Assembly (NCBI GenBank): GCA_024743315.1
Contig: JANSWU010000003.1
Coordinates: forward strand, 248,001-312,000
Source of the DNA: Hyphomonadaceae bacterium
GTDB taxonomy: Bacteria > Pseudomonadota > Alphaproteobacteria > Caulobacterales > Hyphomonadaceae
Length of the DNA stretch: 64,000 bases
Direction: 5' to 3'
Each line of letters starts with the position of its first letter. Within the stretch, counting starts at the first letter, position 1. Both the position numbers and the translations under genes were made by a program. The notes below the pieces were generated by a model, which was not told the origin of the DNA, did not search any database, and saw only the letters and a program-made list of their open reading frames with translations. Shown here piece by piece: positions 18,033 through 26,620 of this stretch.

Positions 18033-19595
18033 ATGAACTTTCTCTCTACATGCCTGCGGTCGCCAATCCGTATCGCATGCATCCTGACACTTGTACTGAG
18101 CTCGCCTTGGCTCTGCAAAGCAGAGGACCTACGATTATCAAACATCCTCACGAACCATGCTGTTTTGCAAGCTGATAACCCGATCCGGATCTCTGGCAGG
18201 GGCAAACCTCGGCAAGAAGTGACAGTGTCATTCGCCGAGCAGCATGTGACAGGCATAATTGATGATCATGGCACCTTCTCGATCACGCTTGCGCCAATGC
18301 CGCCAAGCTTCCAGCCGTATCAATTGCTGGTTTCGTCAGCCGGGCAGTCCGAAGTCCGAGATGACATCCTGATTGGAGACGTCTGGCTTGCCGCCGGTCA
18401 ATCCAACATGGTCTGGGAACTCGAAGACGCCGTCGGCGGACGAGCTGCGTCAGTCGAATCTCAGGATCCTATGCTTCGCTTGTTCGAAGTAGGCGAAGCA
18501 GAAAGCCTTGCGCCAAAGACAGACATCGAGGGGCGATGGATCCGGGTACGTCCGCGTAGCGCACGGCGTTTTAGCGCAATCGGATATTTTTTTGGCAAAG
18601 ACCTCCGCGAAGAATTGGATCGACCAATCGGGATTATTCAAGTTGCTTATGGTGGAACCCGGATCGAGGCTTGGGTTTCGGGTGAACAGTTGGATGCTGA
18701 AGTCGAATTCCGATCGGCAAGATCGGAGTTGGAGAAAACGTCTGCTCAAAACATCACCGACCGCCGCCATTGGCTTGATCGGATGAAAAACTTGACTCGG
18801 GTCGAAGAAGTGGACGCGAGTGATGCCTGGCTGCTGAGTTTGGATCCGCCCGATTGGCCTGGACACGATATCCCGAAGAACACGCCGACCAGTCTATACA
18901 ATGCAATGCTGCAACCTGTGCTTCAATTCCCAAGTCTCGGTATGATCTGGTATCAGGGAGAATCCAACCGCGGCGATGGTCGCGCCTATGAGAATAAACT
19001 GAACAGCTTTATCGCTATGCTTCGCGAGGCGTATACGACTGACTATCCCATCGGAATTGTTCAAATTGCTCCTTATGCCCAGGTAGAGGGTTTTTCGGAT
19101 ATCCAGGATGCTCAAAGGCGCGTTGCACAATCACATGATGATATCGGATTGGTAGTCACCACCGATATAACCGAGCTATTGGATATCCACCCGCGGCGAA
19201 AACGCGAAGTCGCTGAACGCCTCGCGAATTGGGCGCTTTCGAGCGTTTATCAACGAAGTGATATCCGGCATTCGGGCCCTCTGGCGCGAAACATAACGGA
19301 AACCAAAGAGGGCATTGAAATCAATTTCGACTTTTCCGACGGCCTCACGACGATGCAAGGTTCGCCCATCTCCGGCTTCGTCTTACGCGACAAATCCGAT
19401 CGGCGCATTGTTCCGACTGCGACGATTTTCGAGGATCGGGTTGTGCTACATTGGGATCAGAATTTTGAGCCATGTATTGTCGAATATCATATGAGATCTG
19501 ACGCATTCCCAACATTGACGAATTTGTCAGGATTACCGGCGTCGCCGTTTCGTTTGTTCATCACAGAAGAGTGCGAAACGCGATCGCGTGAATGA
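18033..19595 (+). CDS. Sialate-O-acetylesterase-like SGNH hydrolase
   Basis: The 520-residue secreted protein has a signal peptide (IACILTLVLSSPWLCKA) and the sialate-9-O-acetylesterase pattern. It has an N-terminal beta domain, AAGQSNMVWELE with the nucleophile serine (near residue 118), YQGESN, and a C-terminal DIHP that supplies Asp-His. It removes acetyl groups from sugars in the periplasm. The frame is open from an ATG at 17973 that overlaps the previous stop, but the ATG at 18033 has GGAGG 8 bases upstream and starts a proper signal peptide, so it is preferred. It ends the ROK-MFS-TonB receptor locus; the TRAP operon converges on it. Confidence 0.88.
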   Translation: MNFLSTCLRSPIRIACILTLVLSSPWLCKAEDLRLSNILTNHAVLQADNPIRISGRGKPRQEVTVSFAEQHVTGIIDDHGTFSITLAPMPPSFQPYQLLVSSAGQSEVRDDILIGDVWLAAGQSNMVWELEDAVGGRAASVESQDPMLRLFEVGEAESLAPKTDIEGRWIRVRPRSARRFSAIGYFFGKDLREELDRPIGIIQVAYGGTRIEAWVSGEQLDAEVEFRSARSELEKTSAQNITDRRHWLDRMKNLTRVEEVDASDAWLLSLDPPDWPGHDIPKNTPTSLYNAMLQPVLQFPSLGMIWYQGESNRGDGRAYENKLNSFIAMLREAYTTDYPIGIVQIAPYAQVEGFSDIQDAQRRVAQSHDDIGLVVTTDITELLDIHPRRKREVAERLANWALSSVYQRSDIRHSGPLARNITETKEGIEINFDFSDGLTTMQGSPISGFVLRDKSDRRIVPTATIFEDRVVLHWDQNFEPCIVEYHMRSDAFPTLTNLSGLPASPFRLFITEECETRSRE

Positions 19596-19625
19596 TAACG
19601 TCTCTTTCGAGTGAGCCAGATCTGC

Positions 19626-20897
19626 TTAATTCACGAGCAGTAACGATATTTGCGGCACGTAGGTGACCAGGATCAAGCACAAGATCAGCGCCATGTAGAA
19701 CGGCCACATGGTCTTTACGGTATCTTCCATGCGAATTTTTCCGACGGCCGAGCCGACGAACAGCACCGTACCGACCGGCGGAGTGATGGTTCCGATCCCG
19801 AGCGCGAGCATCATGATGATGCCGAAATGAACCGGATCGACACCGATGGATTGCACCACAGGCAGGAAGATTGGCGTGACGATGATAATCAGGGGCGCCA
19901 TATCCATAAAGGTGCCAAGAACCAACAAACAAATCAGCACCAAGGCTAAAATCACAATCGGTGAATCCGTCGCCCCTAAAATGAGCTGAGACATCATCAA
20001 AGGCGCCTCAAGCAGGGCAAGCAGCCATCCAAACGCTGCCGCAGATCCGATGATCAGCATAATCATTGCCGTCGTCTTGGCAGAGTTCACGACCGCTGCT
20101 TTGAACTCTTTCAAGCCGAGCGACCGATAAACAAAAACCCCGATCACCAGGGTATAAACGATCGCCACCGCGGAACTTTCAGTTGGCGTGAAAACACCGC
20201 CCAAAATACCGACCACGATAATCACAGCCGTCAACAAGCCTGGCAGTGCGCCAATCGCAGACAGAATCAAGGCTTTGAACCCAGGGAATACGCCCTTCGA
20301 ATAGCCTTTTATACGCGCCAGGATCGAGACAGCGACCATCAGCGCAAACCCGCACAGCATGCCGGGCAGAATTCCGGCGACGAACAAGTCACCGATTGAA
20401 ATCGAGACGCCGGCTGCGGCGGCATAAATGATCATGTTGTGGCTAGGCGGAATGATCAGTCCAAGCACGGCGGCCGAGCAGGTCACATTGACCGAGAAAT
20501 CGCGATCATATCCCTTTTCTTCCATGATCGGGATCATGGTCGAGCCAATGGCTGAAACGCTCGCCACCGCCGAGCCTGAGACTGCGCCAAACATCATAGA
20601 GGCACCGACATTGACGTGCCCGAGCCCGCCGCGGACCCTTCCGAACAGGCCCTCAGCGACCCGGATCAACCGCGCGGCAATGCCGGTCTGAGTCATCAGA
20701 TCTCCCGCAAACACAAAGAAAGGAATCGCCATCAACGTGAAGACATCGATCCCCGCGGACAGGCGCTGCACTGCGATGAGCGGGTTAAGCCCCAAGAGCG
20801 CAAAGACGAGCATGGAGGAAATCAAGAGGGCGAATGCGACCGGCACGCGGATGGCAAGCAGGCCAAGCAGACTCAGTAAAAGCGCGATCAATTCCAT
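19626..20897 (-). CDS. dctM: TRAP transporter large membrane subunit DctM
   Basis: The 423-residue protein is almost wholly hydrophobic with about 12-13 segments. It shows the DctM features AIPFFVFAGDLM near the N-terminus, LGLIIPPSHNMIIYA and GTITPPVG near the C-terminus. It forms the ion-coupled channel of a TRAP uptake system in the inner membrane. It overlaps dctQ by one base and ends the seven-gene alginate operon. By context its substrate is a uronate-type acid such as unsaturated mono- or disaccharides or keto-deoxy acids. Confidence 0.95.
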   Translation of the reverse strand: MELIALLLSLLGLLAIRVPVAFALLISSMLVFALLGLNPLIAVQRLSAGIDVFTLMAIPFFVFAGDLMTQTGIAARLIRVAEGLFGRVRGGLGHVNVGASMMFGAVSGSAVASVSAIGSTMIPIMEEKGYDRDFSVNVTCSAAVLGLIIPPSHNMIIYAAAAGVSISIGDLFVAGILPGMLCGFALMVAVSILARIKGYSKGVFPGFKALILSAIGALPGLLTAVIIVVGILGGVFTPTESSAVAIVYTLVIGVFVYRSLGLKEFKAAVVNSAKTTAMIMLIIGSAAAFGWLLALLEAPLMMSQLILGATDSPIVILALVLICLLVLGTFMDMAPLIIIVTPIFLPVVQSIGVDPVHFGIIMMLALGIGTITPPVGTVLFVGSAVGKIRMEDTVKTMWPFYMALILCLILVTYVPQISLLLVN

Positions 20898-21376
20898 TAT
20901 CTTGTCTCCTCTGAACGGTCAGAGAAGCTTTCGAAAAGCTGCGCCGTTGAAAACAGAGCGATCAGACCGCCAGCGATTGGCAGTGGCAACAAAGCCAAGC
21001 CGCGCGGCAATCCTAAGGATGGGATATCGAACGCCCACAAGGTCGTCGTAAGCTGCATTCCGGCGATTACCATCACCACTCCGGCAATCGCGACGGCCAA
21101 ATTGGCGACAATGTCAAAAGCGCGACCGACGCCGTCTGGAACGGCATTTCGTAGAGCGTCAATGCGTATGTGGAAGCGTTCGTGCACACCGACCGCCGCG
21201 CCGAAAAAGACAAGATAAGCAAGCAGGACCAGAGACAGGCGCTCGGACCAGGCTGGGCTCGAATTGAAGAAATATCGCGCCACCACCTGATATGAAATGA
21301 TGGCAGTCATCACGGTCAGGCAAGAAGCGCTGATGACCAGCGAAATATTGCTCAACGTGTCGAGGAGCTTCTTCAT
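20897..21376 (-). CDS. dctQ: TRAP transporter small membrane subunit DctQ
   Basis: The 159-residue protein has four hydrophobic segments and the DctQ pattern SPAWSERLSLVLLAYLVFFGAA followed by a basic loop (HERFHIRIDAL). It scaffolds the large subunit DctM and the binding protein in the inner membrane. Its start overlaps the end of dctP by 4 bases and its stop overlaps the DctM start by one, so the three are translated together. Confidence 0.93.
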   Translation of the reverse strand: MKKLLDTLSNISLVISASCLTVMTAIISYQVVARYFFNSSPAWSERLSLVLLAYLVFFGAAVGVHERFHIRIDALRNAVPDGVGRAFDIVANLAVAIAGVVMVIAGMQLTTTLWAFDIPSLGLPRGLALLPLPIAGGLIALFSTAQLFESFSDRSEETR

Positions 21377-22398
21377 GCCCCGGCCTCCCCGATGCGGTCG
21401 ATTTCTTCGAGATAAGGCGCAAGATCCGGTGTCACGAATTGCTCATAGACCGGTCCCATCAAGTCCCGGAACGGATCCGTATCGATGTCCGAGAGGATTT
21501 CACCGCCGCTTTCCAGCAGCGTTCTTTTGGAGTCCTCAACGCGTGCGTCCCAAAGACTACGCATCACACCAACCGATTGCCGGGCGGCCTCTTTCACCAA
21601 CGCTTGATCTTCGGATGAAAAATTCTCCCAAGTCCGAAGGCTTATGATCAACATGTCCGGCGTTCTGAAATGTCCGGTTTCGGAGAAATATGGCGCCACT
21701 TCATAATGGCGCGTGCTGATATAGCTTGGCCAATTATTCTCTGCCCCTTCAATGACGTTCTGAACCAGCCCCTGATAGACCTCACTGAAATTCATTGGTG
21801 TTGGATTGGCGCCAAGCGCCCGCATAGTGGCGAGGAAGATGTCTGAATTCGGAACCCGGATTTTCATGCCGTCCAGCGCGGATGGGTGCGGTATGGTCCG
21901 TTCCGTAGTGTAGAATCCGCGCCCGCCCGTATCATAGATTGCCAGGCCTCTAAGGCCGAAGGCTTCCAGGGATTTCAGGATGGTCTCACCGATTTCACCG
22001 TCTGCCACTTCGCGCTGATGAGCGGTGGAGCGAAACAGAAATGGCAGGCTGAACAGTTTGGTAAGCGGTGCAATATTGTTCAACGCTGCAGCAAAGGTGC
22101 GGGTCATATCCAACCCGCCAAACATGGCAATCTCCAATGTGCTTCCCTCAGAGCCAAGTTGACCACCTGGATAGGATTTGACGCTTAAGCGACCATCGGT
22201 CTTCTCGGACAGGTATTGACCCATAAATTTGACCGCTTCGACGGTCGGGTAGCCATCTGGCTGCGAGTCGGTCGAATATAAGATCCGCGTGCCGCCACTT
22301 GAGCTGTCTGAGCACCCCGCCACCGCCAAAGATCCGCCCAATAAGAGCGCACCAAAATTTCGCCGGTTCGGCTGAAACTGAATATTATCGGTCATCAT
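21373..22398 (-). CDS. dctP: TRAP transporter substrate-binding protein DctP
   Basis: The 341-residue protein starts with an RRNFGALLLGGSLAVAGC signal, which combines a Tat-like RR with a lipobox, so it is likely a membrane-anchored periplasmic protein. It matches DctP proteins: FPG-like YPGGQLGSE, the ligand-carboxylate arginine in LDGMKIRVPNS and the NVIEGAENNWPSY helix. It binds an organic acid for TRAP uptake. The second ATG (22395) is an equal start. It lies 26 bases after the KDG kinase gene in the alginate operon, which points to a uronate ligand. Confidence 0.93.
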   Translation of the reverse strand: MMTDNIQFQPNRRNFGALLLGGSLAVAGCSDSSSGGTRILYSTDSQPDGYPTVEAVKFMGQYLSEKTDGRLSVKSYPGGQLGSEGSTLEIAMFGGLDMTRTFAAALNNIAPLTKLFSLPFLFRSTAHQREVADGEIGETILKSLEAFGLRGLAIYDTGGRGFYTTERTIPHPSALDGMKIRVPNSDIFLATMRALGANPTPMNFSEVYQGLVQNVIEGAENNWPSYISTRHYEVAPYFSETGHFRTPDMLIISLRTWENFSSEDQALVKEAARQSVGVMRSLWDARVEDSKRTLLESGGEILSDIDTDPFRDLMGPVYEQFVTPDLAPYLEEIDRIGEAGA

Positions 22399-22424
22399 CT
22401 TGCCTTTCAGCGCGCGGGCGCGCT

Positions 22425-23450
22425 TTATCGACGGAGCCGCCCGGTTCCATCACTATCCATAAGCGCCTTCACTTCATTGGTGGTGACCATATTTGTGTCG
22501 CCCGCGATCGTGTGTTTCAGAGCATTCGCGGCAGCCCCGAATTGCAGCGCGGCTTCATCCTGCATCTCGGTCGCTAAGCCATAAATCAAACCGGCGGCAA
22601 ATGCGTCTCCGGTTCCGACGCGGTCGACGACATTGTGCAAATGATAGGTTTTTGAAAAATATGAACCCGAGCCCGTTCGCAAATGGGCCGCCCATTTATG
22701 ACATTCTGCCGAGCTTGAATTTCGGATCGTGACGGCAATGCGCGTCAAGTTGGGAAAGCGGTGAAGCACATCTTCAGAAAGCGCCTCATACCAATCATTC
22801 GTGCTGCCATCGCCTTCCGGCGAGAACCCGAGACAGGCTCGACAATCGCCGCGACCAGCAATCAGTGTGTCGGCATAAGCGGTTAGCCCTGGCATGACGT
22901 CAGTTGCGCGTTGTCCATATTGCCACAGCCGTTCTCGATGATTGAGATCGAGCGAGATGTGCAGCCCACGGGCCTTGGCTTCTTTCATCCCTGCTTCGCA
23001 CAGATCTCGGGCGGAGGCAGAGATGGCCGGGGTAATGCCGCTGACATGAAACCAGGTTGCGCCATCAAAGGCACTATCCCAATCCACTTGATCGGGGGTC
23101 AGCGCGCAAAAAGCCGTGTCCTGACGATCATAAATGACACAGCCTGAGCGCACGTCAGCACCGTCCTCGAGAAAATATATCCCCATGCGTCCAGGCAGGC
23201 GTGCAACGTGCCTTACATCCACACCATTGGCGCGGATTGACATCAATGCTTGTTCGCCAAGCTCGCTCGCCGGCAAGGCCGAAATGAACCGACTCTGCAG
23301 GCCAAATTGCGCCAGACTTCCGGCGACATTCGCTTCCGCGCCGCCATGACAAACCTCAAATTTTGCGGTTTGACGCAAGCGGAGTTTGCCCGGCGGTTTT
23401 AAGCGCAGGATCAACTCTCCTAGCGTCGCTATGATGGGCTCTGTCGTCAC
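22425..23450 (-). CDS. kdgK: 2-Keto-3-deoxygluconate kinase (PfkB family)
   Basis: The 341-residue protein has the KDG-kinase start (ATLGELILRLKPPG, then CHGGAEANVAGSLAQFG) and the PfkB C-terminal signature DRVGTGDAFAAGLIYGLA with the catalytic aspartate. It phosphorylates KDG to KDPG, the common end product of both uronate branches in this window. The start is a GTG preceded by a purine-rich stretch (GAGGAAACAGGA). It lies 61 bases after the reductase gene and 26 before dctP. The next enzyme, KDPG aldolase, is not in the window. Confidence 0.9.
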   Translation of the reverse strand: MTTEPIIATLGELILRLKPPGKLRLRQTAKFEVCHGGAEANVAGSLAQFGLQSRFISALPASELGEQALMSIRANGVDVRHVARLPGRMGIYFLEDGADVRSGCVIYDRQDTAFCALTPDQVDWDSAFDGATWFHVSGITPAISASARDLCEAGMKEAKARGLHISLDLNHRERLWQYGQRATDVMPGLTAYADTLIAGRGDCRACLGFSPEGDGSTNDWYEALSEDVLHRFPNLTRIAVTIRNSSSAECHKWAAHLRTGSGSYFSKTYHLHNVVDRVGTGDAFAAGLIYGLATEMQDEAALQFGAAANALKHTIAGDTNMVTTNEVKALMDSDGTGRLRR

Positions 23451-23511
23451 CGTCCTGTTTCCTCTTTCTGTTTAGACCGGTCACGGAAGCCCGCGCCCGC
23501 CGCAACGCGTT

Positions 23512-24393
23512 CTATTTTTTCAGACCAACGAAATAGTCGTAGATCTCAGGAACATTTCCTTCGCCCATGCCAGCCTCCACGGCCGCTTGCAAACTGGTCG
23601 AGGTGCCTTCGGCCACTAAAGACCGCGTGCCCATATCCGACATCATCTGAACGAAATAGCGCAGATCCTTATTGGCATTATTCATCGAAAAGCCGAGATC
23701 GCTGACACCATCAACCGCGTAGTTCTTACAGAACTTCATAAAAGGTGAGTTTGATGGACCAGCAGACATGATTTCATATAATTGCGCGCGGTCGACCCCC
23801 GCTAACTCAGCGGCGGCAAAGGCTTGAGACATCGCCGTCACTGTGGTCATGCCCATGAAATTATTGATCAGCTTTGTAACGTGGCCCGAGCCGAGCTTGC
23901 CGAGATAAAAGACATTCTCGCCCTGCTCTTTCAGGATCGGCTCATATTTATCGAACGTCGCCTTGTCTCCCGCGGCCATGATGTTGAGCAACCCGTCCTT
24001 GGCATGCGCTGGTGTTCGACCTAAGGGCGCATCCAACATGCCTGCGCCTTTTTGAGCGAGGTCGGCACCAATCTTCTGGGTCGAAGCTGGGATCGAGGTG
24101 CCAAAATCAATTAACACCGAACCCTGCTTGATGCCCTCCAGAATACCGTTATCGCCATAAACCAGTTTTTCGACCACTTCCGACGTCGTGACACAGAGCT
24201 GAACGATGTCGCTCGCCGCCGCCAACTCCTTGGGTGTGCTGGCTTCCGTCGCATTGCCGCGGGCCAGAACCGTCGCAACGGCGTCCTTGTTCAAGTCCAT
24301 AACATTGACGTGGAAACCGCGCTTCTGCAGGTTCTCCACCATGTTGCCGCCCATCAGTCCGAGGCCGATGAAACCGATCACTGGTTTTGACAT
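23512..24393 (-). CDS. 3-Hydroxyisobutyrate-dehydrogenase-family reductase, likely DEH reductase
   Basis: The 293-residue protein has the NAD(P) loop GFIGLGLMGGNM and the catalytic lysine in GSGHVTKLINNFMGM. The usual DAPVSGG motif is replaced by DAPLGRTPAHAKDG, which resembles the GRT form seen in YihU-type sulfolactaldehyde reductases. Since it lies between the PL17 lyase and KDG kinase genes, the likely job is reduction of DEH (4-deoxy-L-erythro-5-hexoseulose uronate) to KDG, the step that follows alginate lyase action. The family otherwise reduces short semialdehydes. GGAG lies 9 bases before the ATG. Confidence 0.85.
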   Translation of the reverse strand: MSKPVIGFIGLGLMGGNMVENLQKRGFHVNVMDLNKDAVATVLARGNATEASTPKELAAASDIVQLCVTTSEVVEKLVYGDNGILEGIKQGSVLIDFGTSIPASTQKIGADLAQKGAGMLDAPLGRTPAHAKDGLLNIMAAGDKATFDKYEPILKEQGENVFYLGKLGSGHVTKLINNFMGMTTVTAMSQAFAAAELAGVDRAQLYEIMSAGPSNSPFMKFCKNYAVDGVSDLGFSMNNANKDLRYFVQMMSDMGTRSLVAEGTSTSLQAAVEAGMGEGNVPEIYDYFVGLKK

Positions 24394-24454
24394 TATTGAG
24401 GCTCCTAATTCAGTCGTATGCGATGTGCACTAAAAGGGTGGTCGAAAAAGACAT

Positions 24455-26620
24455 TCATTTCGTCATCTCCGGCGCGTTATTATTGGGCCGAACCGCATCT
24501 GATGCATGGCGTTCAACCCGCAGAGGCTGCCGTGTCTGACCGCTATTGGCGAGTTTGAACGTTACCGCATCAGCTGCTTCAGAGCTGACGGTGATCGAGG
24601 TGATTCCGCTGTCACTCGAAATATCAATGTCGGCGACGGACCCGCCATTAAACACGGTCACTTCATTATCAGAATCATAGCGACCATGCCGTTCATAGAC
24701 CGAAACAAAATTGACCGCTTGTCCTTCGCCGCGCAGGATGAAGGCCTGCTCGCGACGCAAATTGTGGTTCGGGTCATTGGCTCCGAGCTCAGCAAAAACA
24801 ATGCGAGTGTCCAAGTCAGATGCGAAGGTCAAAGTATAGAACTGGTCTCCAAGCAGCCAGGACACGTTCTCGGTGCCGGACAAGAGATCTGACTCGCTGC
24901 GTTTCCAGAGATGTTGATAGCCATTCTCGCGACCCAATGGTTCCAATCGATTGGTCGCGTGCGCCATGTCAAAGCTGGTCTCGATCAGCTGGCCTTTGAA
25001 GTGCACCGGAAGATCAAAAGCGTGGGTCTCGGTTCCAATCCCCCGCATGATATCGATTATGTAATCACGTCCATTCACATCAGGCACGATCGCAATAAGC
25101 CGCTGCATATTAACGCCCTCATAGGCCGTATCGATTTCAGCGAAGGCGACCTGAATGCCATCAAACGTGTCGAACGCGATGACACGCGGCGCATGCTTCT
25201 GCCCTTCTCGCCAATCACCGTTGAAGTGGCTGGTTCGATCTACAACCAATGTGTTGTGCGCGATGGTTTGCTTGGCCCAGGTCTCGTTCTCGGGCAGGTA
25301 CCGACCGCCGAATTTTGGCTCGACATTTAGAAAACGTGCCGCGCCATAATCGGCAACAATCTCATCGCCATTATCATAGTAGAGCAGTCCCAATTTATCG
25401 TGGTGACCATGTCCGAGACCTTGCGTCGTGGCTTTCATCAAGACGGCGGCATCGTCTCCCTTTGGTCCGGAGCGCAGCACCATAAGCGCACCTTGGTCGC
25501 CATTTGGCCCGTCGCGAAATTGCTGCGAGCGAAACGCGAACGGCTCGGCTTGCCCGGCTTCGATCGCCTCCAAAGCAGCGCGACCACTTGGTGTTGGCAC
25601 GACGCCGTCCTGTAAGGCGATCGCGCCAAGCAAAGTCGGGTCTTTCGTCCGCTCATAAGCGATCGCCAATCCATATTTCAGCTCAACCGTATTGATGCCT
25701 TTCTCGCGGATCGCATCATTGATCGGGAAGAACAGTCCGGCATAGCTTTGCTCCATCGTGGAGCGGATGGCCTTCAAGACGATGCCATCGCGGTAATCGA
25801 AGATTCCACGCTCCGGCTGATTGCGATCAATGGCCTGGCTGAACAGCACAAACGGCATCAGGGCATAACGTTGATAATACGGCCCCTCTGCATAATAACC
25901 GTCGGGAGAGAACAACTCGTCCAACTGCTTCAGAAACCCGGCTTCACCGGATGTGTCCAAACCATAGAGCGCTTGTTCTACGCGCTCCGGCTGCCCGAGA
26001 ACATAGCCCGTCATGCCAACCGCAGCGTTCGCCCAGGTGGCGTGATTGTGGATGCGATCGAATGTCTGAGGCGACCCTGTCGACAGAAAGTCGGCCATTG
26101 GGTTGAGCACACCCGTTTCAATTTGATCCCGGTCGGTCGGACTCAGATCGGGTCGAACGGTTTCGTAGCCCTGAATCACATAGACGAGCCACCAAGCTTC
26201 GTTCAGGCCTTGCCAGAACAGCTTGCCCTTATTCGAGCTTCGTTGCTCCGGATGAATATCGAGCGTCGGATAAAGCGCGGCATAGTCGAACAAGATGTCC
26301 CGGACTGCATCGCGATATCGCGTCTCGCCGGTCTGCTGATACAGCATTCCGGCTTCGTAAATCGTTTTGGCATTCTGCTTATGCTGCTCGTGCGTATAAC
26401 CGCCGCCCGCATCAACTGGCACGGGCACCGGAATGCCTGCATCAAGGCGCGCGTTCAGGTCATCCGCGAGCGTTTGCATCATGAGGTCAAACCCGGGGGC
26501 CTGCAACATGGTGGGGGCATCCTCACCTCGCTCAATGGCATCCGGCGTAATGGTGCACGCTGCACCGAACCCGGCGATCAATGCGATTGAGGCAGAGACG
26601 AAGATTCGTTGCCGGCTCAT
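24455..26620 (-). CDS. PL17 oligoalginate lyase (lipoprotein)
   Basis: The 721-residue protein has a lipoprotein signal (FGAAC), an alpha-toroid alginate-lyase domain and a C-terminal heparinase II/III-like beta domain. Catalytic candidates are Asn192-His193 in HNHATW, tyrosines 248/249 in YYAEGPYYQRYA and the histidines 404-407 in LGHGHHDKLG. These match in order and spacing the Asn-His, Tyr and His of characterised PL17 enzymes such as Alg17C. It releases unsaturated monosaccharide exolytically, which becomes DEH. Its start overlaps the PL6 stop (ATGA), so PL6 and PL17 are coupled in translation. Confidence 0.93.
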   Translation of the reverse strand: MSRQRIFVSASIALIAGFGAACTITPDAIERGEDAPTMLQAPGFDLMMQTLADDLNARLDAGIPVPVPVDAGGGYTHEQHKQNAKTIYEAGMLYQQTGETRYRDAVRDILFDYAALYPTLDIHPEQRSSNKGKLFWQGLNEAWWLVYVIQGYETVRPDLSPTDRDQIETGVLNPMADFLSTGSPQTFDRIHNHATWANAAVGMTGYVLGQPERVEQALYGLDTSGEAGFLKQLDELFSPDGYYAEGPYYQRYALMPFVLFSQAIDRNQPERGIFDYRDGIVLKAIRSTMEQSYAGLFFPINDAIREKGINTVELKYGLAIAYERTKDPTLLGAIALQDGVVPTPSGRAALEAIEAGQAEPFAFRSQQFRDGPNGDQGALMVLRSGPKGDDAAVLMKATTQGLGHGHHDKLGLLYYDNGDEIVADYGAARFLNVEPKFGGRYLPENETWAKQTIAHNTLVVDRTSHFNGDWREGQKHAPRVIAFDTFDGIQVAFAEIDTAYEGVNMQRLIAIVPDVNGRDYIIDIMRGIGTETHAFDLPVHFKGQLIETSFDMAHATNRLEPLGRENGYQHLWKRSESDLLSGTENVSWLLGDQFYTLTFASDLDTRIVFAELGANDPNHNLRREQAFILRGEGQAVNFVSVYERHGRYDSDNEVTVFNGGSVADIDISSDSGITSITVSSEAADAVTFKLANSGQTRQPLRVERHASDAVRPNNNAPEMTK

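Noticed and set aside
25748..26590. A 280-codon plus-strand frame inside the PL17 lyase gene
   Set aside because: It is antisense to the catalytic domain of a well-supported lyase and looks like chance in GC-rich coding DNA.
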